Shown here: positions 37,901 to 50,169 of the stretch, one piece after another
Layout: each line of letters opens with the position of its first letter
Position numbering within the stretch: position 1 is the stretch's first letter
Assembly: GCA_030770535.1 (NCBI GenBank)
Contig: JASVEC010000026.1
Location: 558,001 to 622,000, forward strand
Source of the DNA: Batkoa obscura
Taxonomy: Eukaryota; Entomophthoromycota; Entomophthoromycetes; Entomophthorales; Batkoaceae
Direction: 5' to 3'
DNA length: 64,000 nucleotides
Made by a program: the position numbers and the translations under genes
Notes under the pieces: model-generated
What the model saw: only the letters and a program-made list of their open reading frames with translations
Told to the model about the DNA's origin: nothing
Databases searched by the model: none

Positions 37901-40900
37901 ATATGGATATTAATATTGATCAAAGTAAATTGGAACTAAGTAAAGATCCTAATCATCCATTAGATTTATATACTATTGATAGTCAAGATATCACTAAAAA
38001 GAATGTTATATTAAAAGATATTGGTCAATTTACAATATCGGGTATTTATTTAATTGCTTCTTCTTATAAAAAAGAACAATTATTAATTAAAGTAGCTAAA
38101 TCAAATCTTAAATTTTCTGATGCTAAATTCCCCCCAATGATGGAAATTTCAAGTGACGGTTTTATTATTCATGAATCTGAAAATTCAGATGGAAGTTCTA
38201 TAATGTTAACACTTTCTAAAGTATCTTTTGAAAATACAACAACGCCTACTTTTGGTATCTCTCAATTACCTATTGGTTCTTTGTTTACTTCTAATTTTGA
38301 TGGTACAGCTTATTCCCTTTCATTACCCGATTTAAGAGTAAATTCCAAAGGGATTGTTGATTTAGAACAAGTGTTAGGTATTCAAGGGATGATCTTAGCC
38401 AATCAAGTAACTAGTATGGATGAAAATAAAAATCCAATAGCAAAAACAGTAATATCATATGATAATGGAGCTACTTGGAATTATATTCAACCACCTAAAA
38501 AAGATATTGATGGTAAAGAATATGATTGTTTAGAACTTGGTTGCTCCTTACATTTACATACTATTTATGAAAATCATCAACAATTAGGTTCTTTTGGTAA
38601 TCAAAATTCAAAAGGACACATGATTGCTGTTGGGAATGTTGGACAAACTTTGTTACCTTATGAAGAGTGTCAAACTTATCTTACATTAGATAATGGGGTT
38701 ACTTGGAATGAAATTAAAGCTTCAGAATCATTATATGCTATTGGTGATAGTGGTAGTATTTTAGTATTAGTAGATGATGAAGCACCTACAAATACTTTAA
38801 TTTATAGTTTAGATGGTGGTAAAAAGTGGAATAAATATATGTTTTCAAATGATCCAATTAAACCAACACATTTATTAACAGCATCCAGTGGAGAATCATT
38901 AAGGTTTTTAATTATTGGATTTTCAAGTGAACATGATAGTTCAAAAGCTTCGGCTGGTCATAAATCACAAGTTGTTACAGTTGACTTTTCAGAGTTGTTT
39001 GAACGTAAATGTAAGTTCTTTTTTTATTAATTTAATTTTATAAAGGTTAATAATAATAATTTTTTAGGTGAATTTGATGAACTTAAATGGAAAGATTTTG
39101 AAAAATGGATACCAGAGAGAGTAGTTAGTTATAAAGATAATAAACCAACTACGTCCAAATGTTTATTGGGAAGTAAATTAAGTCTATGGCGTAAAAAGAT
39201 AGGAACCAATTGTTATGTTGGAGAAAATAGTGCTAGTAAAGAAATAAATATGGAAAGTTGTGAATGTAATGAACAGGATTATGAATGTGATGTGAATTAT
39301 TGGCGTAGTGAAATGGGCTTTGGAGAATGTTTATTATTTGGTAAAGATCCTGATCGACCAAAAGATTGTAAACGAGGGGAAAAATATAAAGCAAAATCAG
39401 GGTATAGAAAAATTGCTACTAGTCATTGTAAAGGTGGTAAAGATTTAAGTCAACCTATTGAAAAAGAATGTTTAGATTTTAATGGAATTGATATGAAACA
39501 AACAGTATTTGACAGTGAAATGGCAGAAAATTTTTATTTTAGAGAATCATTTACTATTGTTATTAGAACAAATGATGGTGAAGTACATATTTCTAAAAAT
39601 GAAGGGTATTCTTTTCATAAATTAATTGATAAAGAGCATGATAAAATTATATCCGCTATGCACCATACTTATATTGACAATACAGCTTATTTCGTTACCT
39701 TATCCAATACTCATTATTATACTCATGATGAAACATTAACAATTAATTCGTTCAAAACACCTACAGAACCTAATGGCTTTAGTATTCCCTTTTTTTCATT
39801 TCATCCAGAAGAACCAAGTTGGGCCATCTTTACAGGAACTAAAGGGTGTGATAAAAGCTTTTCAGATAGCTGTCGAGCTGAAGCTTATTTAACAAAAGAT
39901 AATGGAGCTACTTGGAAAAGTTTAGGAGATTATGTAAGAAATTGTCAATTTGCTAAAACGAAACATTTAACAAATGTACCCAAAGAAAGGATTTTATGTG
40001 AAACTTATAAAGATAGATCAGGTTCTCAAAGTGCGTTTATTAGTAACCCAGTTTTACTTAAGTATTCGGATGATAATTTTGAAACCTCAAAGACCTTATT
40101 TGAAAATATCATTGGGTTTTCATTCTTTTATGAATTTATGGTAGTTGCTGAAAGTGATCCTGATTTTAAGGGTAATTTGATTCTTAATGTTTCTAAAGAT
40201 GTAGAACATTTTAAACATGGTCGATTTCCATTGAATCTTACTATAGCTTCGGATGGATTTACTGTATTAGAATCCAATACTCATAGTTTGTTTTTACATA
40301 TTACTTCTCCTGGTCAAGGTTATGGTCCATTATTGATATCCGATAGTAATGGTACTCGATTTACTAAAAGTTTGGATAATTTAAATCGAGATGACGATGG
40401 CTTTGTTGATTTTGAAAAAATGGCTGGTATTGAAGGGGTTGCTTTAGCGAATCAAGTATTTAATAGTGAAGAAGTTAAATTAACTAAAATTAAAAAAATT
40501 CAATCAAGAATTACATTTAATAATGGTAATAGGTTTTTATTATATGAATTAATTAATTAAATTATTGATAAATGAATGATTAGGTGCCACTTGGGAGAGA
40601 TTAACAGTAAGAGGAAAAGATAGTAAAGGGGAAATTTTTAATTGCAAAGTAAATTAATTTTAATTGTTTTGTATAAAATAGATTAAGTATCCTTTTTTTA
40701 CTTAGGGTCCGGAATGTGGGTTACATTTACATAGTTTCACTGAAAGATCAGATCCCGAAAACATTTTTTCCATTCCAGCCGCTGTAGGTATGATGGTAGG
40801 TGTTGGTAATTTTGGGAAAGAACTTGGAGAATATATGAATGGAAATACTTTTTTCACGAACAATGCAGGTAAGCATTGGAGTGAAATAGCCAAGGGTCCC

Positions 40901-42363
40901 TATCGCCATGAATTTGGTGATTCAGGTGGTGTTATTATGTTAGTTAAAGATGGGGATGCCACTGATGAATTGTTATATTCTAAAGATATGGGGTTGAGCT
41001 TTCAAACTTTAAAATTTCCAAAAGATTTTGAAAAAGTTAAGGTACTGGAAACGAGTATTGAACCACAATCTACCTCACTAAGATTTTTGATTTTGGGTCA
41101 TTCTAATAACAAACAGTTTGTGGTTACTCATGTTGATTTTTCTGGGTTACAGGATAGAAAGTGTAAGTTTTAAAGTTTTTTACCAGTGATTTTATTAATG
41201 ATAACTGCTATTAGGTATTGAAGATAATGATAGTGATAAAAGTGATTTTGAAACTTGGAGTCCATCCACGGTTCGTGGTACTAAATGCTTTTTCGGGCAT
41301 GAAGTAATTTCTAATAATTTTAAAATTTAAAATTATTTTTAATGATCTATTTTTTAGTTAACTTATTATCGCCGTAAAAGAGAACGAAAATGCTTTATTG
41401 GACGTAAATTTATGGATCCTATTACTGAAGAAAATGTATGTGAATGTACGGATTTAGATTATGAATGGTAAGTATTTTATAAAAAATATTATTTTGAGGA
41501 TAACAAATTGATAATTGTATTTTGATTTTAGTGATTTTAATTTCCAAAAAGATAAGAATGGACGCTGTGTTTTAATTTCTGGTAAAGATATACCAAAAAC
41601 TTTATGTGAAAATGGAGTATTTTCTTATAATATATCTTCTGGGTAACTAAATTTTATTATTATTTTATATTTAAGAATTATATATTAATTATATATACAT
41701 AGTTATCGTAAAATTGCTATGTCTCAATGTAAAGGTGGTAAAGATTTAAGTTTGCCTAAAGAAGGTTGGTGTCCAGGTAATATTGAATTTTAATTGAAAT
41801 AGTGTTAATGAATATAATTAATGATATAATAATTAGGTCATGGATTATCAGGTATAGGGATATTTTTTATTGTATTAATACCCTTGATTGGGTTAATTGC
41901 TTTATTATATGGATTTATTATTCGAGGTTCTAATCGTAGAGGAATGGATTGGTAAGTTATTTTAAATTATTATTATTACTATTATTTAACAATTATATAA
42001 TATTTATTTATTAACAGGAAACGTATTTATCATGTATTATCCCCTTACCTCTGCTTTTTACCAGCTTTAATAGTGGAATTAGTTTATGGACAAGGAAGCC
42101 ATGGTCTTAGACAACGATTATTTGGTAATCGTGGTGGTTATAGACGTGGTTATGAATATGAACCAGTAGCTCAATACGATTATGATTATGAATTAGATGA
42201 TGAATTTATTGATGGACCTGCAGAAATTGAATTGAATGAAGAAGAAGAAGAGGATGATTATCAAGATTTTGTGGGTGCTACAACAGATAATAATATTAAT
42301 ATCGATAATAATAATAATTTGGAAATTGATTTTGATGAAGATGAAGAAGATGGTTTGTTGTAA
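34917..42363 (+). CDS. VPS10: Vps10 sorting receptor with three Vps10 domains
   Basis: Type I membrane receptor that carries hydrolases from the late Golgi to the endosome and vacuole. About 2,200 residues, about 13 introns. The signal peptide follows a basic start (LRPICWLLLVLFLNIQYVKA). Three tandem Vps10 beta-propeller domains plus cysteine-rich 10CC modules follow (approximate genomic spans 34917-37370, 37371-39480, 39481-41790). Each domain repeats the same landmark: CSLHLHSVSD...LLGVGNVG, CSLHLHTIYE...IAVGNVG, CGLHLHSFTE...GVGNFG, and each 10CC has a GYRKI motif (SSGYRKIPG, KSGYRKIAT, SSGYRKIAM). Then a membrane span (GLSGIGIFFIVLIPLIGLIA) and an acidic tail with VAQYDYDYELDDEF, where retromer-type signals would sit. 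Yeast Vps10 has two domains (1,579 residues). An intron at 36024-36129 carries a TTTTA repeat. Confidence 0.9.
36029..36113. repeat. (TTTTA)n microsatellite in a VPS10 intron
   Basis: About 17 perfect units of TTTTA filling most of a short intron between its GTAGGT donor and TTTAG acceptor. Confidence 0.95.
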
Positions 42364-42672
42364 TTTTTTTATTAGTGTTTAATACTATGAACTCTCTTTT
42401 TTTTAAATAAAATATATCATACTATTTTAATATAAATTTAAATTAGTATAAAAATTAAAGTATAAAGTATAAAATTGGAAATATAAAAAGGAAATACTGT
42501 TTTTATATGAGATACTATATTTTTATAAAAAATTAAAAATAAAATTAAAATTAAAACAAGATAAATATTATATCAAACAACATCCATTTCAAACAAAACC
42601 TATATCCAATTACTTTTTTTAAACATATTCAAGCATTATAACTTAAATTAAGCTACTAAAAGAAAGATCAAC
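42364..42672. other. Convergent gap between VPS10 and IRE1
   Basis: About 310 bp between the two stop codons, so it holds both 3' ends. AT-rich, AATAAA-like signals but no clear structure. Confidence 0.5.
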
Positions 42673-45591
42673 TTAATTATTCAATCCATTGTTTAATTGA
42701 AAGTAAGTTCTAAAGATTGGATCTTTTGATAAAGTGGGATGTTTAGCTAAAGTATAATAAGCATGTAATAACAATCTAGGATATCTGTTTAAAAAATAAT
42801 TTAAATATCCCTCTGGTAATGGTCCATACGCTCTTTTAACAAAGTTAGGTAAATCCTGATAGTGATGTTTTTTATTCCTAATAACTCTTAATAAATCTTT
42901 AAGTTTACTACCATCATATCCCCTATATCGATGTAAATCATTTAATACTCTATTGTCCATTCTTTTTTGCCAATCTTCACCAATAACTAATTCTGCTCCA
43001 ATTTCAATATCTTCTAATCTTTCTCCTCGGTATCCTGTTTTTGCTTCCGCTTCTAATTGATCAGAAATATCTTGTAAAAATGCTAATTTTTTATTAGCTC
43101 CCCAAAAGTAAGGATGAATTAATACTGAACCTGAATCAGGTCGATGTGCTGGATCGGGATGAATCATTTGAGTAATAAGATCATGTGCTTCTGCTTTAAA
43201 TTCAATATCAGTGTTATTTAACAATTCAATCAATTCCGATTTGCCTTCAATAACTCTAGATTCTCTAGCATATTTACCACCAAATGGATGTTGACCATTC
43301 GTTAATACATAATAAAATACACAACCTGCTGAAAAGATATCTACTGCTCTAGTAATTCTACCTTTTGACTTTTTACTTTCTTCTCCTAAGGGTGGGGGCA
43401 ATGTAATTGAACTAGAGCTAGAGTCTAAATTAGAGGAAGAGGAATGCTCATTTAATAAAGCTGGATCACTTAATTCTTTTGCAATAGTTGAATTCATTAA
43501 TATCTCAGGTGCTCTCCATCCCATTGTACCTGCAGCTGCACCCGAAGCTAATGTATTATGGAATGAACTTTGATCTTCTTCTAATTTTTTACATAAACCA
43601 AAATCGGATATTAATACCCTTGGTGGTCGATCTTGACCAAATCGATCTTTACTACATGCAATTAAAATATTATGGGGTTTAATATCCCGATGAACTATTT
43701 TTAAACTATGCAAATGATGTAAACCAACCATTATTTGATATAACATATCCTGTGGTGTAATTGCACATTTAAAAGATAATTTTGATGGATCTTGAATTAA
43801 TCCATATAATGAAGTGGGACATAATTCTAAAGCTAAATACATAAATTGTTCACATCTTTCCATACAATAATATCTAACTACATTAGGATGACTATCACTA
43901 TCTTCTAAAGTATTTACTTCATGTTCAGCTATTTGTACTAAATCTTTTAACATCCTTTTAACTGCTACATCTCTACCTTGAAATTGACCTTTATAAACAA
44001 TAGTACCATGAGAACCATAACCTAATACTTCAGGAAATACAGTAATTGTATTAATAATTGTACTACCATCTTCTTTGTACTGTGCTTTAACTGGACCTGA
44101 TACTTTAAAATGATCTTTATCTTCTTTATTCTTTTTACTGTTTCTTGATTTGGCTTTTTTACGAGATTCATCCACTTTTTTAAAGATTTGGTTATTTTCT
44201 AATTCTTTATAACCACAGATAGCCAATATAGTGCCTACTGAAAACCATAATACTCTTCGCCAATTATACTTTGATTCTTCATCTTCATTATTATTATTAT
44301 TATTATTATTGGTTCCATTTTCTTCTTGATTAATTGATAAAGTTAAATGAATAGCATCATGATCATATTGATAAATATGTGGATAAGCCATAACTATCTG
44401 TTTATCATTATCCTTATTAGCTTTTGGTTCACTAAATTTAGATAAGCCCATATAAGGAAAGGCTTTTGATGATAATACATAAAAAGAATCTCGATGTCTA
44501 CCAACAAAAGCAGATTCATCTTGATTATTAATAGATATACCAGAAGGTATTTCAAGTTCTGAAAAATTTAATGATCTTGCTACTAATGTACTATGTTTGG
44601 CTTTGGGTGTAGTCATATTCTCTTCAATCAATACATCAAAGGCGTAGATTACTGGAGAGGCAAATGCATTTACATTAAGAATGGATTTTTCTTTTTGTAC
44701 ATCATTAGGTCCTCCTTTAATTATATCCGCTTTTTTATCCGATATAAATTCCCTAAATGTAACAGTCCAAATAAGATTATTTGTTAAACTATCAATGACT
44801 TCAACTTCATAATCGGTTAAGCCAACAACAAGGGCACCAGAATTGGAATTAATACCATAAGAAAAATAAGTACTCGGAACTGAATTAGTTAAAGGAGTTG
44901 GATTAGGATGATTTAAAATAGCCCCATTCATAGGATTAATAGTCACAAAAGAAGATTTTTTACTAGCTGTATATTGTCTACCATATTCACTGTAAGGCAT
45001 TTTTTCGACTAGTTTTTTAATTGGCGAAGCTAATGGACAAAGTTGATTATTTTTACCACTATAATATAAATTACCATCACCTCCCGGTTCAGGTAAATAA
45101 AAGATATCATCTGTTAGTGGTTTTCCTCCTAATTCTTCAAAAGTATCAAAACTTCCTTCTTCATCTAAACTTGGTTCTTCTTCAGATACAACATCCCCAA
45201 GGGTTCGATTTTTAAATATAAAATCACTAGTGACTAAAGGTATACCAAGGTCTTTTTGGGACCAAAGTATTGCACCTGTAGATGCCTCAACTCCATGTAA
45301 AGTGCCATCCACAGTAGCTACTAATAATAAACCACTATTGGAAAATTTCAAATGGTCCGTATCCGGTACATAATCTCTACGAGATAAATTATTTAAACTT
45401 GGATTAATTGGTTTTCGATGAGTGTTTAAAAATTCTAAACCATGTTCAGGATCATCATCATCCAATTTTGAATCAATAGCTATTAATTCAGTTATCTCAT
45501 TGTTTACGTTTTGAGCATAAGCAGCAAGACATTTCCAGGTAAAATCAGTGGCTAAAAAAGCAAATAAAAATAGCCAAAATATCAGGATCAT
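42673..45591 (-). CDS. IRE1: IRE1 unfolded-protein sensor kinase/endoribonuclease
   Basis: 972 codons without an intron. Signal peptide (MILIFWLFLFAFLATDF); luminal sensor with HLKFSNSGLLLVATVDGTLH and TGAILWSQKD, as in all IRE1; membrane span near YNWRRVLWFSVGTILAICGY after an Asn-rich run; kinase with GYGSHGTIVYKG (glycine loop), VAVKRM (Lys), IVHRDIKPHNIL, ISDFGLCKKL, MGWRAPEIL and WGANKKLAFLQDISD; then the KEN RNase domain, where LLRVIRNKKHHYQDLP keeps the Arg and second His that yeast Ire1 needs for cleavage (yeast LLRALRNKYHHFMDLP). A Ser-rich insert lies between the activation segment and the rest of the kinase lobe. It splices HAC1/XBP1-type mRNA at the ER; no such gene is visible here. 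Convergent with VPS10. Confidence 0.97.
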   Translation of the reverse strand: MILIFWLFLFAFLATDFTWKCLAAYAQNVNNEITELIAIDSKLDDDDPEHGLEFLNTHRKPINPSLNNLSRRDYVPDTDHLKFSNSGLLLVATVDGTLHGVEASTGAILWSQKDLGIPLVTSDFIFKNRTLGDVVSEEEPSLDEEGSFDTFEELGGKPLTDDIFYLPEPGGDGNLYYSGKNNQLCPLASPIKKLVEKMPYSEYGRQYTASKKSSFVTINPMNGAILNHPNPTPLTNSVPSTYFSYGINSNSGALVVGLTDYEVEVIDSLTNNLIWTVTFREFISDKKADIIKGGPNDVQKEKSILNVNAFASPVIYAFDVLIEENMTTPKAKHSTLVARSLNFSELEIPSGISINNQDESAFVGRHRDSFYVLSSKAFPYMGLSKFSEPKANKDNDKQIVMAYPHIYQYDHDAIHLTLSINQEENGTNNNNNNNNEDEESKYNWRRVLWFSVGTILAICGYKELENNQIFKKVDESRKKAKSRNSKKNKEDKDHFKVSGPVKAQYKEDGSTIINTITVFPEVLGYGSHGTIVYKGQFQGRDVAVKRMLKDLVQIAEHEVNTLEDSDSHPNVVRYYCMERCEQFMYLALELCPTSLYGLIQDPSKLSFKCAITPQDMLYQIMVGLHHLHSLKIVHRDIKPHNILIACSKDRFGQDRPPRVLISDFGLCKKLEEDQSSFHNTLASGAAAGTMGWRAPEILMNSTIAKELSDPALLNEHSSSSNLDSSSSSITLPPPLGEESKKSKGRITRAVDIFSAGCVFYYVLTNGQHPFGGKYARESRVIEGKSELIELLNNTDIEFKAEAHDLITQMIHPDPAHRPDSGSVLIHPYFWGANKKLAFLQDISDQLEAEAKTGYRGERLEDIEIGAELVIGEDWQKRMDNRVLNDLHRYRGYDGSKLKDLLRVIRNKKHHYQDLPNFVKRAYGPLPEGYLNYFLNRYPRLLLHAYYTLAKHPTLSKDPIFRTYFQLNNGLNN

Positions 45592-46174
45592 CCTATATTA
45601 ATAGTTAATTAAAATTTGATTGTTTATTTGTTAAATTACCTGATATAATTATAAGAGTGAAGGGCAATCAACATAAAATTTTGAAATTAAAATTTGATAG
45701 CCTTTTTGAGGGAATTTAAAGATATCTTAAGTGACTATAAATTCCAGTTAAAAGGCTTAATTTATTTTTTGTAAGTAGTTGTTAATTGTAAGTATATATT
45801 TTTTTTCCTCTTAAATCTCGCTTGTGTTTGTATAATAGCTATTATTTTTGTATTCAATTGAGTCCGTTCGATTGTCAAAATAAAATAAGAAACTTTCAAT
45901 TTCGTTATTGTTTCTTATCTCCAACTTTTCCAGTAAAACTTTTTAGTTGACTCTGAATTTTTGGCCTCATTTGAGTTATGACATGAAATAGCCAATTAAA
46001 TCCAAACTTGTAGATTAAGTTGATTTAATTCTACTGTTGATTGGTAAAATAGAAATCATAACTTTAATTAAAACCATAAAAAGAGAATAGTTTTATTTGA
46101 CATACTTTGCTCTTAAAGATAGTATATGATAAAGTAAGCTTTGTGGAAATAATCAATAGATCTCCGTTAATAAA

Positions 46175-46202
46175 GTTGTAGTTGTAGTTGTAGTTGTAGT
46201 TG
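46175..46202. repeat. (GTTGTA)n hexamer tandem repeat
   Basis: About four and a half units of GTTGTA followed by a broken unit (GTTGTGTAGG), about 580 bp upstream of IRE1. Confidence 0.85.
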
Positions 46203-46646
46203 TGTAGGATGTGTTAGTAATAACTGATTTACTTTGAAATTTAAATAGATTTATCTAGGATTTATTTAAATTAAATTAGATCATAAAACCAGTTTATTAA
46301 TAACTTTCTATTTAAATTATTAAATTATTAAATTTTAAGTTTTAAACAGTAAAAAATAACAATTGGCATTTATTTTTAAATATTTATTGATAGAAATAAA
46401 TAATAGTTATTTTTGTTAATATTCTAAAATTCATAATAATAAATTATTATATTGTCTTTTGTAATTGCTATATTTGAAATTAGGTGACAATGGATTAATT
46501 GTATTGAATCGTAAATTTGCTGATTTTATTGTACTTTGTATAATTTTTTATACTTTTGGATTAAATAAGTCACAGTATTCTTTTTATTTAATATTAGTAA
46601 TAAAATATTATTGTAAAGTCTGAACTGACTAGTGGTAGTATCAATT

Positions 46647-46752
46647 ATATGTGGAGGTGTTTTTTTTGACTTCATTACTTTTTCCATCTTTTAAGCGCTA
46701 TTTTAGCAGAGAGATTGTTAGAATTCTCAAGTATAAAAGTACATCCCCATGT
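46647..46752 (+). mobile_element. MITE copy F6 (ATATGGGG family)
   Basis: Left end ATATGTGGAGGTG, right end ACATCCCCATGT; core AAGCGCTATTTTAGCAGAG. Confidence 0.82.
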
Positions 46753-47030
46753 ATTAGTTTATAGCTCTATTATTATATTAAATGACCGAATGTTATGAGC
46801 TATTTTATGAAGTAAGCTTAATATCTAGAGCGAGAAAATAGAATACCTTGATAATGAAATAGACAGTATAAAAGCTCATAATATAAAAAATTATAAACTA
46901 AAAGAGCAAGTTAAAAGATGTTATTTCTAGTTAAGTTTAATTAAAGCAAATTAAAAATATTTTAAACCGAGTTGTTTTAAATAACTTGATTTCGAACCTT
47001 GATTCAAATTGAAGTACATTATTTTCCAAT

Positions 47031-47137
47031 GCATGAGGATGCTTTTTTTGGGTTCATTACTTTTTCCATTTATTAAGCGCTATTTGAGTGGAAAGATTGC
47101 TAGTAAAATTCTTAAACGAAAAAATACATCCCCACAT
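47031..47137 (+). mobile_element. MITE copy F7 (ATATGGGG family)
   Basis: Left end GCATGAGGATGC, right end ACATCCCCACAT. The interior AAGCGCTATTTGAGTGGAAA is intact and gives a long open frame. Confidence 0.82.
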
Positions 47138-47869
47138 TCTTACCAAAAAGAAGCAGTTCTTTTCAAAAACTGTTTAAAAATATTCAAAAATGAGTTTCTA
47201 AAATGCTTGTTTTTTTTCCACTTTTAGTTTGAAATCTGCTTTAATAATCAGAAGCTTTTGTTCAATTTGTTTTATCCTTTTGAGAAAATTCATATTTTTT
47301 TCAAAAATATATTGTGAGAAATTAAATTTGCTATAAAATTCGAATTTTACTACAATCACTTCATAAATTAGCTCCATCTTTGAACATAATAATTTGGTAA
47401 TATAAACCTAAACCAAATCATATACAAAGTATAATAGTTGTATTTTGTAACACAATATGTTAAAAGGTTGTATGTAATATATCGATATACTTATATCGAA
47501 TAATAAAACTTACTATTTACAATTTATTAATCACAAAAGATTCACAAATCAACCCAATACGATAATTAATATTATGAAATTGGTCCATTATAGTAAGAAA
47601 GGTAAAATAAGGCAAGTTTAAAAATTATATTTGAAAGTTCTGTTGCACATAAAATGTCCATGCCAGAAAATAAAATAAAAACCAAAACTTACAGCTTATT
47701 ATTTACAAAGATTTGAACCCCAATCCAATCCAATATAATACGATATTTATTTCGAAATTATTCAAGGCTACAACATAAATTCATTTTTACTTTGTATTTA
47801 AGCTCAGCTACGTTTATTAAACTTTGAGAAAGCTATACAATCAAATAACAATATTCTTTTTAATCAAGA

Positions 47870-48298
47870 CTAGAAACTTCCACCAATTTGCTCAACCATA
47901 ACATCAATGGTATCTCCATCTTCCATTTCAAGCTAACATTAAAATTGTTATTTTTATTATTCTTAATCAGCAAGAGTTTTAAAACTTACATCAACTGGTG
48001 TACTTGTACCTTGGATACGTACACCATCATATAAGAAACGAACTGTTGTAGAATCTTTACCAGCACGAGTACAATAAGCGTCCATCAATTTTTTTAATGG
48101 TGTATTTCGTTTAATTTTAAATTGAACTTCATTTTGGTCCTAAAAATTATCATTAGCATTCAAAATTCACATCTCAATTCAATAAAAAATATTTACACTT
48201 CCAACTACTTTTAAATTGATATGTTCTTTGGAGGTTTCTTCGCTGCCTTGACCTTCAATAATTTTCTTTTCATCTTTTGGTTGTTGTTCGTTATCCAT
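47870..48298 (-). CDS. SMT3: SUMO precursor
   Basis: Ubiquitin-like modifier of about 105 residues in three exons, attached to lysines by E1/E2/E3 enzymes. After a charged N-terminal tail (MDNEQQPKDEKKIIEGQ) comes the beta-grasp fold: HINLKVVGSDQNEVQFKIKR, NTPLKKLMDAYCTRAGKD, TTVRFLYDGVRIQG and DLEMEDGDTIDVMVEQ. It ends QIGGSF, so maturation by a Ulp protease would remove only SF to expose the GG. The LYDGVRI and EMEDGD blocks are typical of Smt3/SUMO-1. Exon joins at VGS|DQNE and VD|LEM were read directly. Confidence 0.97.
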
Positions 48299-50169
48299 TT
48301 TTTTCAAAAGTTACAATCCGTTTCCCCCTTTTCACTCAAAACTCCTTTTTAAAGTCTTTTGAGACATTACTTATGGGATCCTGGGTGCTTAATCTTAGCA
48401 TGAGATCATCGGATCTAAAAATAGATTATATGATCGAATTGTGAGCTCATAATTTACCTAATTTGGACATTATTGACGTTTTTAGTATATTGCTTTTTAT
48501 TATTATTGATGTTATTTTATTGACTTCTAAAGTATAGTGGTTGATATAGAGCTGTAGCTTTTAAAAGAAATTGCAAAGTTTTATATTATGTTAAATTTAT
48601 TATATTAAATTTATTATAGTAAATGAAACTCAATAAAAGAGTCTGCCCAAAATTTATATTTAATTAAATATAACTAACTTAGCTATTGTGATAATTTATG
48701 ATTGATTGCTTAACTTTAAATATTACATGTTTTTAAATTTTAATATAACATGTATTTAGCAATAAATATAAATATATCTATTTTTATAAAATAAGCAGTT
48801 AATTTTATTTAAAAATTAACATTAATTAAGTTAAATAAATATTTATAAAAAGATACAACAATATATAAACTATCAATAAAATACTGTAATTGTTTTTAAG
48901 TTGATTATAAAAATTACTAGTATTAAGTTATATCCTTACTTTATATTAATAAAAATATTGTATTTTTGTATTTTACTTTATATCTAAATTTTTATTTTTA
49001 AAATATTTTATTAACCATGTTTAAAAATATTGTAACTTTAATTCAAGTTGGCATACGCTATAAAGATAATGAATACATATTATAAAGTTAGAGATTTTTT
49101 ACTTATAATTTTTAAAATATTATCTATAGATATGATTCAACATTAAACCTTATGTAAATTTATAAATAATAATACTCACTTTAATCCCACTAACATTTAT
49201 TAAAATAGATTAAAAGAATAGCTCATCTTTATTATTATCCCAACTTTTTAAACCAAATTAGGATTCGGTATAATAGAAACATTTATAAAAATAAGCCAAT
49301 ATTCATATCAAAAGCAATAAAAAATAAAGTAGTTTCAAATGTAACTAGTCATATTTCCCAGGTTTATTGTTTTAATAAGCAAAATACTTAGCTTAAATTG
49401 ATTTTTTACAATATGAATCGGAAAATTCTTTTTTTTTGCACTTTATTAGTATCAGTCTAGACTTTTACGCTATTGTTATCAGATGAGCTGAGTTTAAAAT
49501 TTATTAAATACACCTAATTTGGAAATAAAGAACACCAACATTTGCTTTAATAAAGGTTTTTGAGAGCATTAGATTAATATAATATTGATAAAGCTTTTAA
49601 ATAGCCCTTTAAAATCCTTGTTCGTGTAAATTTTTATATTGAGTTGATCAACGTACTAAACTTATAATTTATTCCATATTTTATTCTTGTTAAATACTAT
49701 ATTTGATAATATTGTCGGCATAAAGCCACAAAGTAGCTAAAAGACATAAAAAAAGCTCAAGTGTAAATATTAAAAAAGCGCATATAACCATAAACATTGT
49801 TTAGTTAGTAAACAAGATTAAAAAAGTAACTATATTATTATAAAAGTAAATTTGATAGCGTTTTTTAATTATCCAAACTCATATTTATTATTAGTAAGTA
49901 TAGTTCTAATAGTTAAGGCTAAAGCTTCATTCCCTATAAATAGTAATTTAAATGGTTTGATACTGCTATGTGTAAATGAAGTTTTTTAATTAATTAATTA
50001 ATTAATATACTCATTTGTATACTAACCTGTATAATAATAAGATGCGCCATTTCGCATAAATCAGCATGCATTGTTTTATGTTTATTTAATATACTTTATT
50101 AAAATAGTGGAATAGAAGTAGTATATAATAAAAATAGAAAGAACAAAATCATTAAAAAGCAAATTGACA
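48299..50169. other. Intergenic region, nothing recognised
   Basis: About 1.9 kb between the divergent SUMO and multicopper oxidase genes, presumably with both promoters. AT-rich. An (TTAA)n run lies at 49987-50005. No MITE copy. Confidence 0.5.

Larger units (their letters stand above)
45592..47869. other. Intergenic region with two MITE copies
   Basis: About 2.3 kb. A hexamer array (46175-46202) and repeat copies at 46647 and 47031 are listed. The 72-codon open frame at 47009-47227 is the second copy read through and is not a gene. Confidence 0.55.

Noticed and set aside
47009-47227. 72-codon open frame
   Set aside because: MITE copy F7 plus flanking bases.
49987-50005. TTAATTAATTAA run as a regulatory palindrome
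   Set aside because: Simple-sequence repeat in an AT-rich gap; nothing ties it to a known site.
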